Shown: positions 8,659 to 17,383, numbered from the stretch's first letter. The stretch is 55,449 bases of DNA from Pseudomonadota bacterium (GCA_018240685.1 JAFEFG010000019.1:1-55449); one strand, 5' to 3'. The notes: generated from the letters alone by a model not told the origin. Made by a program: numbers and translations.

Positions 8659-9516
8659 CTAGGCCACCAGCTCGCCGGCCAGGCGCCGGGCGCGGTCGAT
8701 CACCTGCTGCGGGGAGAGCCCCGCCTTTCGCATTGCACCAATGGTCATGTCGCGGTCGCGCTTGGCGAAACGCCGGCCCGTCGGATCCGTCAGCAGGCGG
8801 TGATGGGCATAGAGCGGCGTCTCGTAGCCCAGCAGCCGCTGCAGCAGCACATGGACGTGCGTGGACGGCAGCACGTCCTCGCCGCGCGTCACCAGCGTCA
8901 CGCCCTGCAGGTGATCGTCGACGGTGACGGCGAGATGGTAGCTGGTCGGCGTGTCCTTGCGCGCGATCACGAAGTCGCCCAGCAGCAGCGGCTCGCCCTC
9001 GATGCGGCCGTGCGTCTCGTCGATGAAATGATACGGCCCCGCCTCGGCCGCCGCCTTCGCCGCGTCGAGGCGCATGCAGTGCTCCTCGCCCGCCCGCAGC
9101 CGCGCCCGCCTCTGCTCGAGCGACAGGTGACGGCAGGTGCCGGGATAGTGCGGACCGTCGGGACCGTGCGGCGCCCCGGCCGAGGCGGCGATCTCGCGCG
9201 CGATGTCGGCCCGCGAGCAGAAGCAGGGATAGAGGAGGCCGCGCGCGTCGAGCCGGTCCAGCACGCGTCCGTAATCCGCGAAATGCTCGGACTGGCGCCG
9301 CACCGGCCCGTCCCAGTCGAAGCCCAGCCACTTGAGGTCGGCGAGGATGGAAAGCTCGTCGTCGCGCCGGCAGCGGCGGACGTCGATGTCCTCGATGCGC
9401 ACCAGGAAGGTGCCGCCCGCCTCGCGCGCGCGATGCCATCCGACCCAGGCCGAATAGGCCGACCCCAGATGCAGCTCGCCTGTCGGGCTGGGGGCGAAGC
9501 GCGTGACGATCTTCAT
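8659..9516 (-). CDS. gluQ: Glutamyl-Q tRNA(Asp) synthetase
   Basis: A 285-residue paralogue of glutamyl-tRNA synthetase lacking the anticodon-binding domain. It attaches glutamate to the queuosine base of tRNA(Asp). The class-I motif is 'PSPTGELHLG' (residues 9-18). The zinc cluster expected for this group is visible as 'CFCSR' and 'HYPGTC'. The KMSKS loop is degenerate ('FAKRDRD'), which is common in GluQ. The length is usual for the family (about 280-300). I chose the ATG at 9516, one codon inside a possible TTG. It is divergent from the AlkA-like gene, with a 46-base gap containing both promoters. Confidence 0.93.
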   Translation of the reverse strand: MKIVTRFAPSPTGELHLGSAYSAWVGWHRAREAGGTFLVRIEDIDVRRCRRDDELSILADLKWLGFDWDGPVRRQSEHFADYGRVLDRLDARGLLYPCFCSRADIAREIAASAGAPHGPDGPHYPGTCRHLSLEQRRARLRAGEEHCMRLDAAKAAAEAGPYHFIDETHGRIEGEPLLLGDFVIARKDTPTSYHLAVTVDDHLQGVTLVTRGEDVLPSTHVHVLLQRLLGYETPLYAHHRLLTDPTGRRFAKRDRDMTIGAMRKAGLSPQQVIDRARRLAGELVA

Positions 9517-9562
9517 CAATCGGACGTTACAGCGGGCTCGCGCGGCGTGCTATGCGGTCACG

Positions 9563-10267
9563 ATGCCTCAACCGGTCCTCGATGCCGACACTCTGAAGAA
9601 GGCGATGCGGCACCTCGCCCGGGCCGATGCCGATTTCGCGCGCGCCTTGAAGGAAGTCGGCCCTCCCGAGCTGCGCCGCGTGCCCTCGGGCTTCGGTGGC
9701 CTGATGCGATCGATCGTAGGGCAGCAGGTTTCCGTGCATGCTGCGCGCTCGATCTGGCTCCGGCTGGAGGCGGCCGTACCGTCGATGGAGCCGGCCGACT
9801 TCCTCGCCCTCGACGACGAGGCCCTGCGCGCGGTCGGGCTTTCGGCGGCCAAGACGAAATACGGCCGCAGCCTCGCCACCGACATCGTCGAGGGCCGCAT
9901 CGATTTCGACGCGCTGGACGGGCTCGACGACGAGGCTGCCATCGCCATGCTGACGCAGGCCAAGGGCATCGGCCGCTGGACGGCGGAGATCTACCTGATG
10001 TTCGCCCATGGCCGGCCCGACATCATGCCCGGCCTCGATCTCGGCCTGGTGGTCGCGGCGCAGAACCTGAAGAAGCTGCGCACGCGGCCCGACGCCAAGC
10101 GGCTGGTCAGGATCGCCGAGGCGTGGCGGCCCTGGCGCAGCGCCGCCGCCCTGCTGCTGTGGCACTGGCGCCGCAACATGCCGGACTGGAGCGCCAGGGA
10201 ACCGAAAGCGGCTCCGGCCACCAAGGCACGGTCCGGCACGACATCCAGGGCGGCCCTCAAGGCATAG
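9563..10267 (+). CDS. DNA-3-methyladenine glycosylase II-like (HhH-GPD)
   Basis: A 234-residue helix-hairpin-helix GPD DNA glycosylase that removes alkylated purines in base-excision repair. The hairpin is 'QAKGIGRWTAEIYLMF' at 132-147, followed by 'MPGLDLGL', whose Asp159 is the candidate catalytic residue. 'IVGQQVS' (51-57) is the usual early helix motif. It lacks the N-terminal extra domain of E. coli AlkA and the C-terminal FeS cluster of Nth/MutY. The start is the ATG at 9563. The upstream in-frame residues overlap the gluQ promoter and look non-coding. It is followed after 26 bases by an esterase gene, probably co-transcribed. Confidence 0.88.
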   Translation: MPQPVLDADTLKKAMRHLARADADFARALKEVGPPELRRVPSGFGGLMRSIVGQQVSVHAARSIWLRLEAAVPSMEPADFLALDDEALRAVGLSAAKTKYGRSLATDIVEGRIDFDALDGLDDEAAIAMLTQAKGIGRWTAEIYLMFAHGRPDIMPGLDLGLVVAAQNLKKLRTRPDAKRLVRIAEAWRPWRSAAALLLWHWRRNMPDWSAREPKAAPATKARSGTTSRAALKA

Positions 10268-10293
10268 ATGCCCAGCAGCAAGGCGGAGGCTTC

Positions 10294-10968
10294 ATGATCA
10301 AGCTCGACGGCCCCAGCCACGGTCCGCTGACCGGCGGCAGGCCCGGACATCTCGTGGTGCTGCTGCACGGCTACGGCGCCGACGGCGACGATCTCATCGG
10401 GCTCGCCCCGGTGCTGGCGCCGCTGATGCCCGATACCGCCTTCCATGCGCCCAACGCGCCCTATCCCTGCGAGGGTGCGCCGATGGGCTATCAGTGGTTC
10501 GGCATCTCGCGCCTCGATCCGCATGTCGCCGCCACGGGCGTGCGCGCGGCGGCCCCCTTCGTCGATGCCTTCCTCGACGACACCATGGCGCAATACGGTC
10601 TCGACGAGACGAGGACGCTGCTGGTGGGCTTCAGCCAGGGCACGATGATAGCGCTGCATTGCGGCCTGCGCCGCGACGTGCCGCTCGCAGGCATCGTCGG
10701 CTTCTCCGGCATGCTGGCTGCGCCCGAGGCGCTCGCCAGCGAGATCCGCAGCCGGCCGCCGGTGCTGCTGATCCATGGCGACGCCGATCCCATGCTGCCC
10801 AGCCAGCTCAGCGAGCATGCGGCCGAGACGCTGAAGCAGAACGGCGTGCCCGTCGGCCTGCATATCGCGCCGGGCGTCGGTCACGGCATCGACCAGACCG
10901 GCCTTTCCTATGCCGCGCGCTTTATTCTGGACGCGTTCGGGCTGCCGCTGCCCAATCAGGGGAATTGA
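10294..10968 (+). CDS. Phospholipase/carboxylesterase family alpha/beta hydrolase
   Basis: A 224-residue serine esterase of the carboxylesterase/phospholipase (YpfH/EstB-like) family. The oxyanion segment is 'LLHGYGADGDDL' (23-34). The triad is Ser114 in 'GFSQGT', Asp165 in 'HGDADPMLP' and His197 in 'GVGHGI'. There is no signal peptide, so it is cytoplasmic. The start is the ATG at 10294 with a GGCGGAGG element about 10 bases upstream. It is probably the middle gene of a glycosylase-esterase-beta-lactamase-like string, since only 18 bases separate it from the next gene. Confidence 0.9.
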   Translation: MIKLDGPSHGPLTGGRPGHLVVLLHGYGADGDDLIGLAPVLAPLMPDTAFHAPNAPYPCEGAPMGYQWFGISRLDPHVAATGVRAAAPFVDAFLDDTMAQYGLDETRTLLVGFSQGTMIALHCGLRRDVPLAGIVGFSGMLAAPEALASEIRSRPPVLLIHGDADPMLPSQLSEHAAETLKQNGVPVGLHIAPGVGHGIDQTGLSYAARFILDAFGLPLPNQGN

Positions 10969-10986
10969 GATGCCGGGGAAGCTGAC

Positions 10987-12210
10987 ATGACCGTCGAGGG
11001 AACCTGCAAGAAGGGCTACGAACGCGTCGCCGAGGCCTTCCAGAAGAACTTCGCCGATCACGGCGAGGTCGGCGCCTCGGTCTGCGTCAAGGTCGGCGGC
11101 CAGACGGTGGTCGATCTGTGGGGCGGCGTCGCCAACGCCAGGACCGGCGCGGCGTGGACGAAGGACACGGTGAGCACCGTCTTCTCCTGCACCAAGGGCG
11201 CGACGGCGCTCTGCGCACACGTGCTGGCGAGCCGCGGCAAGCTCGACATCGACGCGCCCGTCACCGAGCTGTGGCCGGAATTCGGCCGGCACGGCAAGGA
11301 GGCGGTGACGACGCGCATGATGCTCGACCATTCCTCGGCGGTGCCGGCGCTGCGCGAGAAGGTGAAGGACGACGGCCCCTACGACTGGACCTACATGACC
11401 GAACGGCTGGCGGCCGAGGAGCCGTTCTGGAAGCCCGGCACGCGCAACGGCTATCACGGCTTCACCTTCGGCTGGACGGTGGGCGAGATGGTGCGGCGTG
11501 CGAGCGGCAAGTCGCTCGGCGCCTTCTTCCGCGACGAGATCGCCAGGCCGCTGGGAATCGATTTCTGGATCGGCCTGCCCGAGGAGATCGAGCCGCGCGT
11601 GGCGCCGATCCTCGCCTACAGCCTCAAGCCCGAGCAGGCGAAGACGCCGTTCCTGCGCGATCTCGCCACCGACCGCAGCTCGATCCCGTGGCTGTTCTTC
11701 ATGAATGTCGGCGCCTGGCGCGCAGGCGGCGCCAACAGCCGCGCCGGTCACGCCGCCGAGATCGGCGCCGCCAACGGCATCACCAACGCGCGCGGCCTCG
11801 CCGGCCTGTACGCGCCCCTGTCGACCGGCGGCGGCAAGCTGGTCGATGCCCGGACGCTCGCGCGCATGGGCGAGGTGTCGATGGCCACGCACGACGACGC
11901 CACGCTGCGCATCCCGACCCGCTTCGCGCTCGGCTTCATGAAGTCGATGGACAACCGCACGCGCAGCGTCGGTGCCGAGATCTTCGGACCCGACGTCGAC
12001 AGCGCGATCCTGGGCAGCGCCGCCTTCGGCCATGTCGGCGCCGGCGGCTCGCTGGGCTTCGCCGATCCCGCCGCCGGCTTCTCCTTCGGCTACACCATGA
12101 ACCAGATGGGCCCCGGCCTGCTGCTCAACCACCGCGGCCAGTCGCTGGTCGACGCGACCTATCTGTCGCTCGGCTACAAGAACAAGGACGGCGGGGTGTG
12201 GGTGAAGTAG
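10987..12210 (+). CDS. Serine hydrolase, beta-lactamase/EstB-like family
   Basis: A 407-residue class-C beta-lactamase-fold hydrolase. The nucleophile motif S-x-x-K is Ser67-Lys70 in 'FSCTKGA', and Tyr156 in 'NGYHGFTFGW' is the likely YxN-equivalent base. No signal peptide is present, which argues for a cytoplasmic esterase/peptidase rather than a periplasmic beta-lactamase. Resistance should not be inferred. The third conserved element near the C-terminus is probably 'GHVGAGGS'. It follows the esterase closely and ends 28 bases before the convergent histidine kinase stop. Confidence 0.87.
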   Translation: MTVEGTCKKGYERVAEAFQKNFADHGEVGASVCVKVGGQTVVDLWGGVANARTGAAWTKDTVSTVFSCTKGATALCAHVLASRGKLDIDAPVTELWPEFGRHGKEAVTTRMMLDHSSAVPALREKVKDDGPYDWTYMTERLAAEEPFWKPGTRNGYHGFTFGWTVGEMVRRASGKSLGAFFRDEIARPLGIDFWIGLPEEIEPRVAPILAYSLKPEQAKTPFLRDLATDRSSIPWLFFMNVGAWRAGGANSRAGHAAEIGAANGITNARGLAGLYAPLSTGGGKLVDARTLARMGEVSMATHDDATLRIPTRFALGFMKSMDNRTRSVGAEIFGPDVDSAILGSAAFGHVGAGGSLGFADPAAGFSFGYTMNQMGPGLLLNHRGQSLVDATYLSLGYKNKDGGVWVK

Positions 12211-12237
12211 GCAGGTTTGTCCCGAGGCAGTGTTGGC

Positions 12238-13809
12238 CTAGCCTTTCAGGTCAACAATGTCTCCTCTCGGCGCGCCGGTCGCCTTGCCTGCTAGGCGAGG
12301 AGCGATTTCGTCTTCCTTTTTGCCGGTTCGCACTCTTCTGCCAGGCCATTGCCATGGCCTATTGAGATTCTCCGCGGGTGGCGGCGAAGCGGAACCATGT
12401 TTCGCCGGACTGATCGCCAGCACGAAGCGAGCGCCGCCGCCTGGGCGATCTTCGACGTGCACGTCGCCGCCATGCAGGAGAGCAATACGGCGAACAAGCG
12501 CGAGGCCGATTCCGTTTCCAGGGCGCGGCCAGTTATCGGCTCGCCAAAAGCGTTGGAAAATGAGCTCTTTTTCGGCGTCCGGCACACCAACGCCACGGTC
12601 CTCGATGATGATCCGGTGCTCAGCATCAACGGCGACCGAGATCGTCGACCGAGGCGGCGCATACTTGATGGCGTTGTCTACGATATTGCGGACCGCCATG
12701 TCGATAAGAGCGGGGTGACCGAAGATGGCGACGCCCACATCCGGGGCATCGAACTCAATATGCTTACCCGCCATCAGGGCGTCACCGGCGAGGTCCTCGC
12801 AGACTTTGCGGGCGGCCTCTGCGATGTCGACCGCGTATCGCTGGCGAGCCATCGCAGCCTCGGCCTGAGCGAATTGCAGGAGCTGGTTCACAAGATCCGC
12901 CAATTCTTCAATCTCTCGCTTGATCCTGTCCCTCGCATCTCCCGCCGATAGTCCCACTATCTCCAGCGACAGGACAGCCAGCGGCGTGCGGAGCTGGTGG
13001 GCAACATCCGACGTGAACTCCTTCTGCAGCGTGAGCGAGCGGTCGAGCTTGGCAAGCATCGCGTTGAGCCCCGACACGACACCCGTGAACTCCAGCGGCA
13101 GTCCATCGGCGGAAAGCGGAACGAAAGGTCGGCCGGCCGTCACGGCACCACCGAGCGCGTCAGCCTGGCGCGCCACTTTGGCAAGCGGACGTAGCGCGCG
13201 ACGCACGCCGAAATAGACCGCTATCATGAGCGCTGGCACGAAGAACGCTGTCGGCACAACCGCATGATCGAGGAGCTCACGGCCGAGCACGCGCATCCAT
13301 TGCCAGGCTGGGTCGTTCACCATCGCCGCTTGAACCCAGTAGACGTGATCGCCGACTTCACCCCGGCCGGTAATCAGCCAAACGTTGTCCAGATCGCCAT
13401 CGCCGTCCGCATCGCGCGTCGCCATCGAGGTGACGCCGCTGAAGAGATCACGATCCTTGCCGGCCGAAGCGCCCGACGCGGGCGACTCCGCCCCGAAGGA
13501 TTCAAGCAAGTCGACATTCGCCTCGGCGATGACCTTGCGCTGCCACGCCTGGCGGTGATCGAAGACGCGAAAGCCGTACGATTTGGGATAGTTCCGATAG
13601 ATTTCCCCGGTGGCGGGGTCCTCGCCTCGACTGATCGCGTCGATGACATCCCGAACCTGCATCTCCAGTGTCAGCCGGCGCAGGTCTTGTCCGTCCAGCA
13701 TGTAGTAGCCGGTGGTGAGGACAATCAACATGGCCAGGACGGCAAACGTCATGCGCAGCATTTCGGTTGCCAGCAGGTACGACAGCTTGCGGTTGGTCGG
13801 CGCCGTCAC
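12238..13809 (-). CDS. Membrane sensor histidine kinase
   Basis: About 523 residues. The N-terminal membrane segment is near 17-38, followed by a periplasmic sensor of ~140 residues containing an Asp-rich run ('RDADGDGDLDNVW') that could bind a cation. A second membrane segment is near 185-205, then HAMP-like linker, H-box 'FTSDVAHQLRTPLAVL', N-box 'RNIVDNAIKYA', G1 'EDRGVGVPD' and G2 'GNGIGLALV'. A Pro/Arg/Lys-rich tail of ~45 residues follows the kinase core. The start is an ATG overlapping the response-regulator stop by ATGA, so the pair is coupled. The ligand is unknown; the divergent TauD/TauE-like pair hints at sulfur compounds, but this is inference. Confidence 0.92.
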   Translation of the reverse strand: MTAPTNRKLSYLLATEMLRMTFAVLAMLIVLTTGYYMLDGQDLRRLTLEMQVRDVIDAISRGEDPATGEIYRNYPKSYGFRVFDHRQAWQRKVIAEANVDLLESFGAESPASGASAGKDRDLFSGVTSMATRDADGDGDLDNVWLITGRGEVGDHVYWVQAAMVNDPAWQWMRVLGRELLDHAVVPTAFFVPALMIAVYFGVRRALRPLAKVARQADALGGAVTAGRPFVPLSADGLPLEFTGVVSGLNAMLAKLDRSLTLQKEFTSDVAHQLRTPLAVLSLEIVGLSAGDARDRIKREIEELADLVNQLLQFAQAEAAMARQRYAVDIAEAARKVCEDLAGDALMAGKHIEFDAPDVGVAIFGHPALIDMAVRNIVDNAIKYAPPRSTISVAVDAEHRIIIEDRGVGVPDAEKELIFQRFWRADNWPRPGNGIGLALVRRIALLHGGDVHVEDRPGGGARFVLAISPAKHGSASPPPAENLNRPWQWPGRRVRTGKKEDEIAPRLAGKATGAPRGDIVDLKG

Positions 13810-14486
13810 GTCGTCGCGCTCTCCGCAAGAATGTAGCCGAGCCCGCGCATGGCGGTGATCGTCACGGCAGCGTCGAGTCCCTCGAGGCGTCGGCGGAGAC
13901 GCGAGACCGCCGCTTCGATGGCATTTGGCGTCACCTCGTGGTCAAAAGAGTACATGGCCTCCTCGAGCTTGCGCTTCGGCACCAGGCGGCCCCGATTGCG
14001 AAGCAGCGTGACCAGAACGCCGAGTTCGCGGCGCGGCAGGGAAGCAACCTGACCGGTGATCCGCAGGGTCTGCGAACCGGTGTCCAGGGATAGCCGACCG
14101 GCCTTGAGGACCACTTGCGCGGTTTCGCACGGCCGCCGCAGCAGCGCCCGAATGCGGGCCAGCAGCTCGTCGAGCGAGAAGGGCTTGACGAGATAATCGT
14201 CAGCGCCGTCGTTCAGAAGCTCGACGCGCTGCACGACATCGGCGCGCGCCGTCGAGACGAGGATACGTGTCATTCGGCTGGCGCGCCGCAGCGAACGCAG
14301 AATCTCCGCGCCATCGCCGTCCGGCAGCGAGAGATCAAGCAGCACGAGATCGTAGTCGACCACTCCAAGGGCCGCATGCGCCCCATCGACCGTCTCGACG
14401 GTATCGACGGAGTGCAGGTCCTCGACGAGAAGCTTGGCCATCAGCGCAGCCAACTTCTTGTTGTCCTCAACTACGAGCAGGCGCAT
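13806..14486 (-). CDS. OmpR/PhoB-family response regulator
   Basis: A 226-residue DNA-binding regulator. The receiver domain covers about 1-120, with acidic pocket 'VVEDN' (5-9), phospho-acceptor Asp in 'LVLLDLSLPDGDG' and Lys in 'DDYLVKPFS'. The C-terminal winged helix (about 125-220) has the OmpR pattern 'NAIEAAVSRLRRRLEG' and 'TAMRGLGYIL'. It is first in the operon and coupled to the kinase. It is divergent from the TauD-like gene, and two sets of direct repeats in the intervening 187 bases are natural candidates for its binding sites. Confidence 0.94.
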   Translation of the reverse strand: MRLLVVEDNKKLAALMAKLLVEDLHSVDTVETVDGAHAALGVVDYDLVLLDLSLPDGDGAEILRSLRRASRMTRILVSTARADVVQRVELLNDGADDYLVKPFSLDELLARIRALLRRPCETAQVVLKAGRLSLDTGSQTLRITGQVASLPRRELGVLVTLLRNRGRLVPKRKLEEAMYSFDHEVTPNAIEAAVSRLRRRLEGLDAAVTITAMRGLGYILAESATT

Positions 14487-14564
14487 GCACCATTTATATA
14501 CGAGAACCTGTGGCGCTTTGGGGTCGCGAGTTCTTGGTCACGCACTTGCCACACCATGATCCAC

Positions 14565-14624
14565 CCGCGATTGATACGCAGTCCGCGATTGAAAATCGGG
14601 TGTCCGGTCAGCGTCGCGTCAGCG
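14565..14624. promoter_or_regulatory. Direct repeats between response regulator and TauD-like gene
   Basis: Two direct-repeat sets. CCGCGATTGA occurs at 14565-14574 and again at 14583-14592 (18-base period). GTCAGCG occurs at 14607-14613 and 14618-14624 (11-base period, one helical turn). OmpR-family regulators bind tandem direct repeats spaced by about one turn, so these are plausible operators for the adjacent regulator. No experiment supports this. Confidence 0.45.
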
Positions 14625-14673
14625 AGCCTCCTCTATCGACAGAGAACGGAAGTTTCTCACTCGGAGGAGTCGC

Positions 14674-15606
14674 ATGATGGTCTTTCAGTGCCCGACCCGG
14701 TACAGCCTTTTCGAGCGCTACGGGGATATTGCGGACCAGGTCGCCGCTTGCGGCTACGCCGTGGTCCAGGCATGGGACGCCGAACCCGACACCCTGAAGG
14801 ATGTCTGCGAACGCTTTGGAAGGGTGCAGACCCACATCCGCGCCGATGCCAACGGGCTCGTCGGCATCAGCACCGAGACGGTCGTCAATCGGGACTGGGA
14901 GAAATACCGCTCCGAGTATTCCGGGATTAATTCCGAGGAGTTCCTGCCGCACACCGACGGCTCATACCTGCACGGTCTCATCCGTCGCGACGACCAGTAT
15001 CTCCAGCTCCTGCCGCCGAAGATGCTGGTGCTTCAATGCTGGCAGAGCGCGGCAGCGGGTGGCGCCAGCGTCCTGATAGACGTCCAGCAGGTATATGAGG
15101 ATCTGGCCAGGGAGAATCCGGAGCATTTGCGCGTCCTTTCGACCAAAGGCTGCGTCACCTACTGCCGCGATGACCAGATCGCTCTCGATCGCGCGGTATT
15201 CGAAGAGCTGCAGGACGGCACGATCATGCTCCGTTTCCGCTACGACTCCACCGCGTATGTCGCAGCCTGGGCGAGCGAGGCCTTTCACAGCCTGCAGCAG
15301 AACTACTTTGCGAATCCGAAGTTCCGCACTCTGCTGACGCTCGCGAAGGGACAGATCATCGTCATCGACAACTACCGCATGCTGCATGGTCGGGAATCGT
15401 TCTCGAATGGCGACGCCGGACAAGAACGGAAGCTTCGCCGGGTTTGGCTCGCCTACGACCGGCTGCCCGTCCTGCGCAATGTCGGCGGCGAACAGCATCG
15501 CGACCGGCGCGCTCTCAAGCGTTTTGATGCCTATGACATCCTTCCGCATGCCGATTTGTCGACGATGACCCCGCCGACTGCGGTTGGCATTCGGCAGGCA
15601 GCCTGA
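14674..15606 (+). CDS. TauD/TfdA-family Fe(II)/2-oxoglutarate dioxygenase
   Basis: A 310-residue member of the TauD/clavaminate-synthase-like family, which oxidises small molecules with Fe(II), O2 and 2-oxoglutarate. The iron ligands are His93-x-Asp95 in 'LPHTDGSY' and His238 in 'YRMLHGRESF'. A downstream Arg-rich segment ('RKLRRVW') could supply the 2-oxoglutarate Arg. It has a strong Shine-Dalgarno sequence (CGGAGGAG) just before the ATG at 14674. The substrate is not evident; the next gene being a TauE/SafE exporter makes a sulfonate or related compound possible. The TauE-like gene overlaps its stop by TGATG. Confidence 0.88.
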   Translation: MMVFQCPTRYSLFERYGDIADQVAACGYAVVQAWDAEPDTLKDVCERFGRVQTHIRADANGLVGISTETVVNRDWEKYRSEYSGINSEEFLPHTDGSYLHGLIRRDDQYLQLLPPKMLVLQCWQSAAAGGASVLIDVQQVYEDLARENPEHLRVLSTKGCVTYCRDDQIALDRAVFEELQDGTIMLRFRYDSTAYVAAWASEAFHSLQQNYFANPKFRTLLTLAKGQIIVIDNYRMLHGRESFSNGDAGQERKLRRVWLAYDRLPVLRNVGGEQHRDRRALKRFDAYDILPHADLSTMTPPTAVGIRQAA

Positions 15607-16340
15607 TGCAGGCCATCGGCATCGAGGGAATCGCCAGCCTCTCCGCCACGAGTTTCCTGACGTCGCTCCTGACTGCGGCGCTGGGAATTGGCGGGGGGCT
15701 GGGACTGCTCTCTGTAATGCCGTCGTTCATGCCGATGGCAGCCGTGGTGCCCCTGCACGGGGTGACCCAACTGGCGAGCAATGCAAGCCGATTCGCCTTC
15801 GACTATCGCTACGCTGACATCCGACTGCTGCCCGCCTATCTCGCAGGCGCCTCGCTCGGGGGCGTCGCGGGGTATTTCTTCATCGGCCGGATCCCCGATC
15901 TCTATCTGTCGGCCGCGCTGGGCGGTTTCATTCTCCTGTGCACCTGGACCAACTTGGTCAAGAAGCTCGGAAAATTCTTCAGCAATTTCTTCTCGATCGC
16001 TCTCCTGCAAACCTTCCTGTCTCTTTTCGTTGCCAGCGTCGGCCTCCTCTCACAGCCGGTGCTGATCAAACAGGGCCTGTCGAAGGACCGCGTAATCGTG
16101 ACCCACGCCATGCAGATGAGCGTCCTGCACGGACTCAAGGTCTTTGTCTTCGCAGCCGCTGGCTTTCCCTTCCTGCGCTACTGGCAGATCGCGGTGGTGA
16201 TGATCGCGGCATCGGCGGCCGGCTCCTACTTCGGCGGCATCTTTCGCAACCGCATTCCCGAGAAGCTTGGCAGCGTCGCGCTCAAAGGCGGGATCACCTT
16301 CTTCGCCTGCAAGATGATCCTCGACACCATGTTGGCCTGA
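15606..16340 (+). CDS. TauE/SafE (TSUP) family membrane exporter
   Basis: A 244-residue polytopic inner-membrane protein with about 7-8 hydrophobic segments. It has the TSUP pattern of two repeated halves, each opening with a Gly-rich segment ('AALGIGGGLGLLSVMP' near the N-terminus, 'ASAAGSYFGGIFRN' in the second half). The family exports sulfite, sulfoacetate or other organic anions. It is translationally coupled to the TauD-like dioxygenase by a one-base stop/start overlap, so a role in exporting a product of that enzyme is a reasonable inference. The downstream gap has a small stem (CGGGCTG/CAGCCCG, 16352-16371). Confidence 0.87.
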   Translation: MQAIGIEGIASLSATSFLTSLLTAALGIGGGLGLLSVMPSFMPMAAVVPLHGVTQLASNASRFAFDYRYADIRLLPAYLAGASLGGVAGYFFIGRIPDLYLSAALGGFILLCTWTNLVKKLGKFFSNFFSIALLQTFLSLFVASVGLLSQPVLIKQGLSKDRVIVTHAMQMSVLHGLKVFVFAAAGFPFLRYWQIAVVMIAASAAGSYFGGIFRNRIPEKLGSVALKGGITFFACKMILDTMLA

Positions 16341-16351
16341 TCAGACGCCCG

Positions 16352-16371
16352 CGGGCTGCAGGAACAGCCCG
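16352..16371 (+). terminator. Possible terminator after the TauE/SafE gene
   Basis: Seven-base perfect stem CGGGCTG / CAGCCCG with a six-base loop, 11 bases after the stop. There is no T-run, so it is a weak terminator candidate. Confidence 0.35.
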
Positions 16372-16510
16372 TAGGGAAGGCGGTCGGACCGACCACAGGA
16401 GGCCGCGTCGCGCCGTCCGACAGCCATGCCGTTGGGGCCCAAAGAATTGCTCATCCTGGCCTGCGGCAAACATCCGTTGAGATCACGGGTGCAGCCAGTA
16501 CGCTTACCGA

Positions 16511-17293
16511 ATGGCCTCGCCCGTTTCCGTTCAGGACGCCATCGACGAACTCTCGCGCGAACCGCTTCGCCATATCGTCCTCCTGAAGCATCTGCTGGCC
16601 TATCCGGACCATGTGAGGCTTCACCGCGCGGCCGGTCCCGAGGGCACGGCCCTGCTGGTCGCGCTGGAGACGTCGGTCAGTGCCTACGACCGGCAGGCCT
16701 ACCCGAAGGCCGCCCTCGCCGCGCTCGTCACGAGCGACCATCCGTGGCTCACCGAGCAGCTCATGGCGCATGTTCCCCCTGGCGTCGGCGTCGTCTTCAA
16801 GCTGTCGCAGGAGATCGACCCCGCACCCATCGCGGATCGATTCCCGATCGTCCGGCGGACGTCCTTCGTGTCGTTCACCTCCTCCGCGAGGATCGCGCGC
16901 GACGGCGACGCCCGTGTGAGCACGACCGTGAGTGATGCGGCCTTCCGGCTGTTCGAACAGCAGGGCCATGAGCGCGGCTGGCTGGAACCGCTTCTGCGCG
17001 CCGGCAAGGCCTTCGCCTGCGTGCTCGAGCGCGACGGCGAGCCGGTGTCGGGCTGCTTCGCGTTCGAGAATTACGGTCCGGTGTGGGAAGTGGGCGGTGT
17101 CGTCACCGCCTCGCCGCAGCGCCGGAAGGGCTTCGGCGGGAAGGTCGTCCGCACCGCCCTGGCTGAATTGAACGATCGCTCTCTGGCGCCGCGCTATCAG
17201 GTCGACGCGCACAACGAGGCCTCGATCCGCCTCGCCCGCTCCGTCGGCCTCGCCCCATTCCTGACGGTCGTCCACTATGCGTCCGACTGTTGA
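16511..17293 (+). CDS. GNAT family N-acetyltransferase
   Basis: A 260-residue protein whose C-terminal third is a GNAT/FR47-like acetyltransferase. 'VWEVGGVVTASPQRRKGFGG' (about 195-214) contains the R-K-G-F-G acetyl-CoA pyrophosphate loop, and 'YQVDAHNEASIRLARSVGL' is the typical final helix. The N-terminal ~150 residues are poorly conserved in appearance and may form a second, degenerate GNAT domain. The substrate is unknown. The start is the ATG at 16511. It is monocistronic: 170 bases separate it from the gene before, and an AT-richer regulatory gap follows. Confidence 0.87.
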   Translation: MASPVSVQDAIDELSREPLRHIVLLKHLLAYPDHVRLHRAAGPEGTALLVALETSVSAYDRQAYPKAALAALVTSDHPWLTEQLMAHVPPGVGVVFKLSQEIDPAPIADRFPIVRRTSFVSFTSSARIARDGDARVSTTVSDAAFRLFEQQGHERGWLEPLLRAGKAFACVLERDGEPVSGCFAFENYGPVWEVGGVVTASPQRRKGFGGKVVRTALAELNDRSLAPRYQVDAHNEASIRLARSVGLAPFLTVVHYASDC

Positions 17294-17350
17294 GCGGACT
17301 GCCACGATTCCCTGCCGGACGTGAGCGCCACCATCGCAATCCGACAAACC

Positions 17351-17383
17351 TTGGCATTATTGCGATAATCGCAACAATGTCAA
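17351..17383. promoter_or_regulatory. 33-base near-perfect palindrome, candidate operator
   Basis: The core TTGCGAT-A-ATCGCAA (17360-17374) is a perfect 15-base dyad. Symmetry continues outward: TTGGCATTA on the left (17351-17359) against CAATGTCAA on the right (17375-17383), with only two further mismatched pairs. The core is not followed by a T-run, so an operator is more likely than a terminator. It lies 209 bases before the carotenoid oxygenase start. Confidence 0.6.

Noticed and set aside
5869..10968. A 1,699-codon open frame on the plus strand
   Set aside because: It is antisense to well-supported genes (DUF47-like, MetE-like, Rieske, gluQ). Its openness reflects GC-rich third positions. 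Only its last 225 codons, from 10294, are a real gene.
10987..12210. Beta-lactamase resistance gene
   Set aside because: No export signal and EstB-like features; more likely a cytoplasmic esterase or peptidase.
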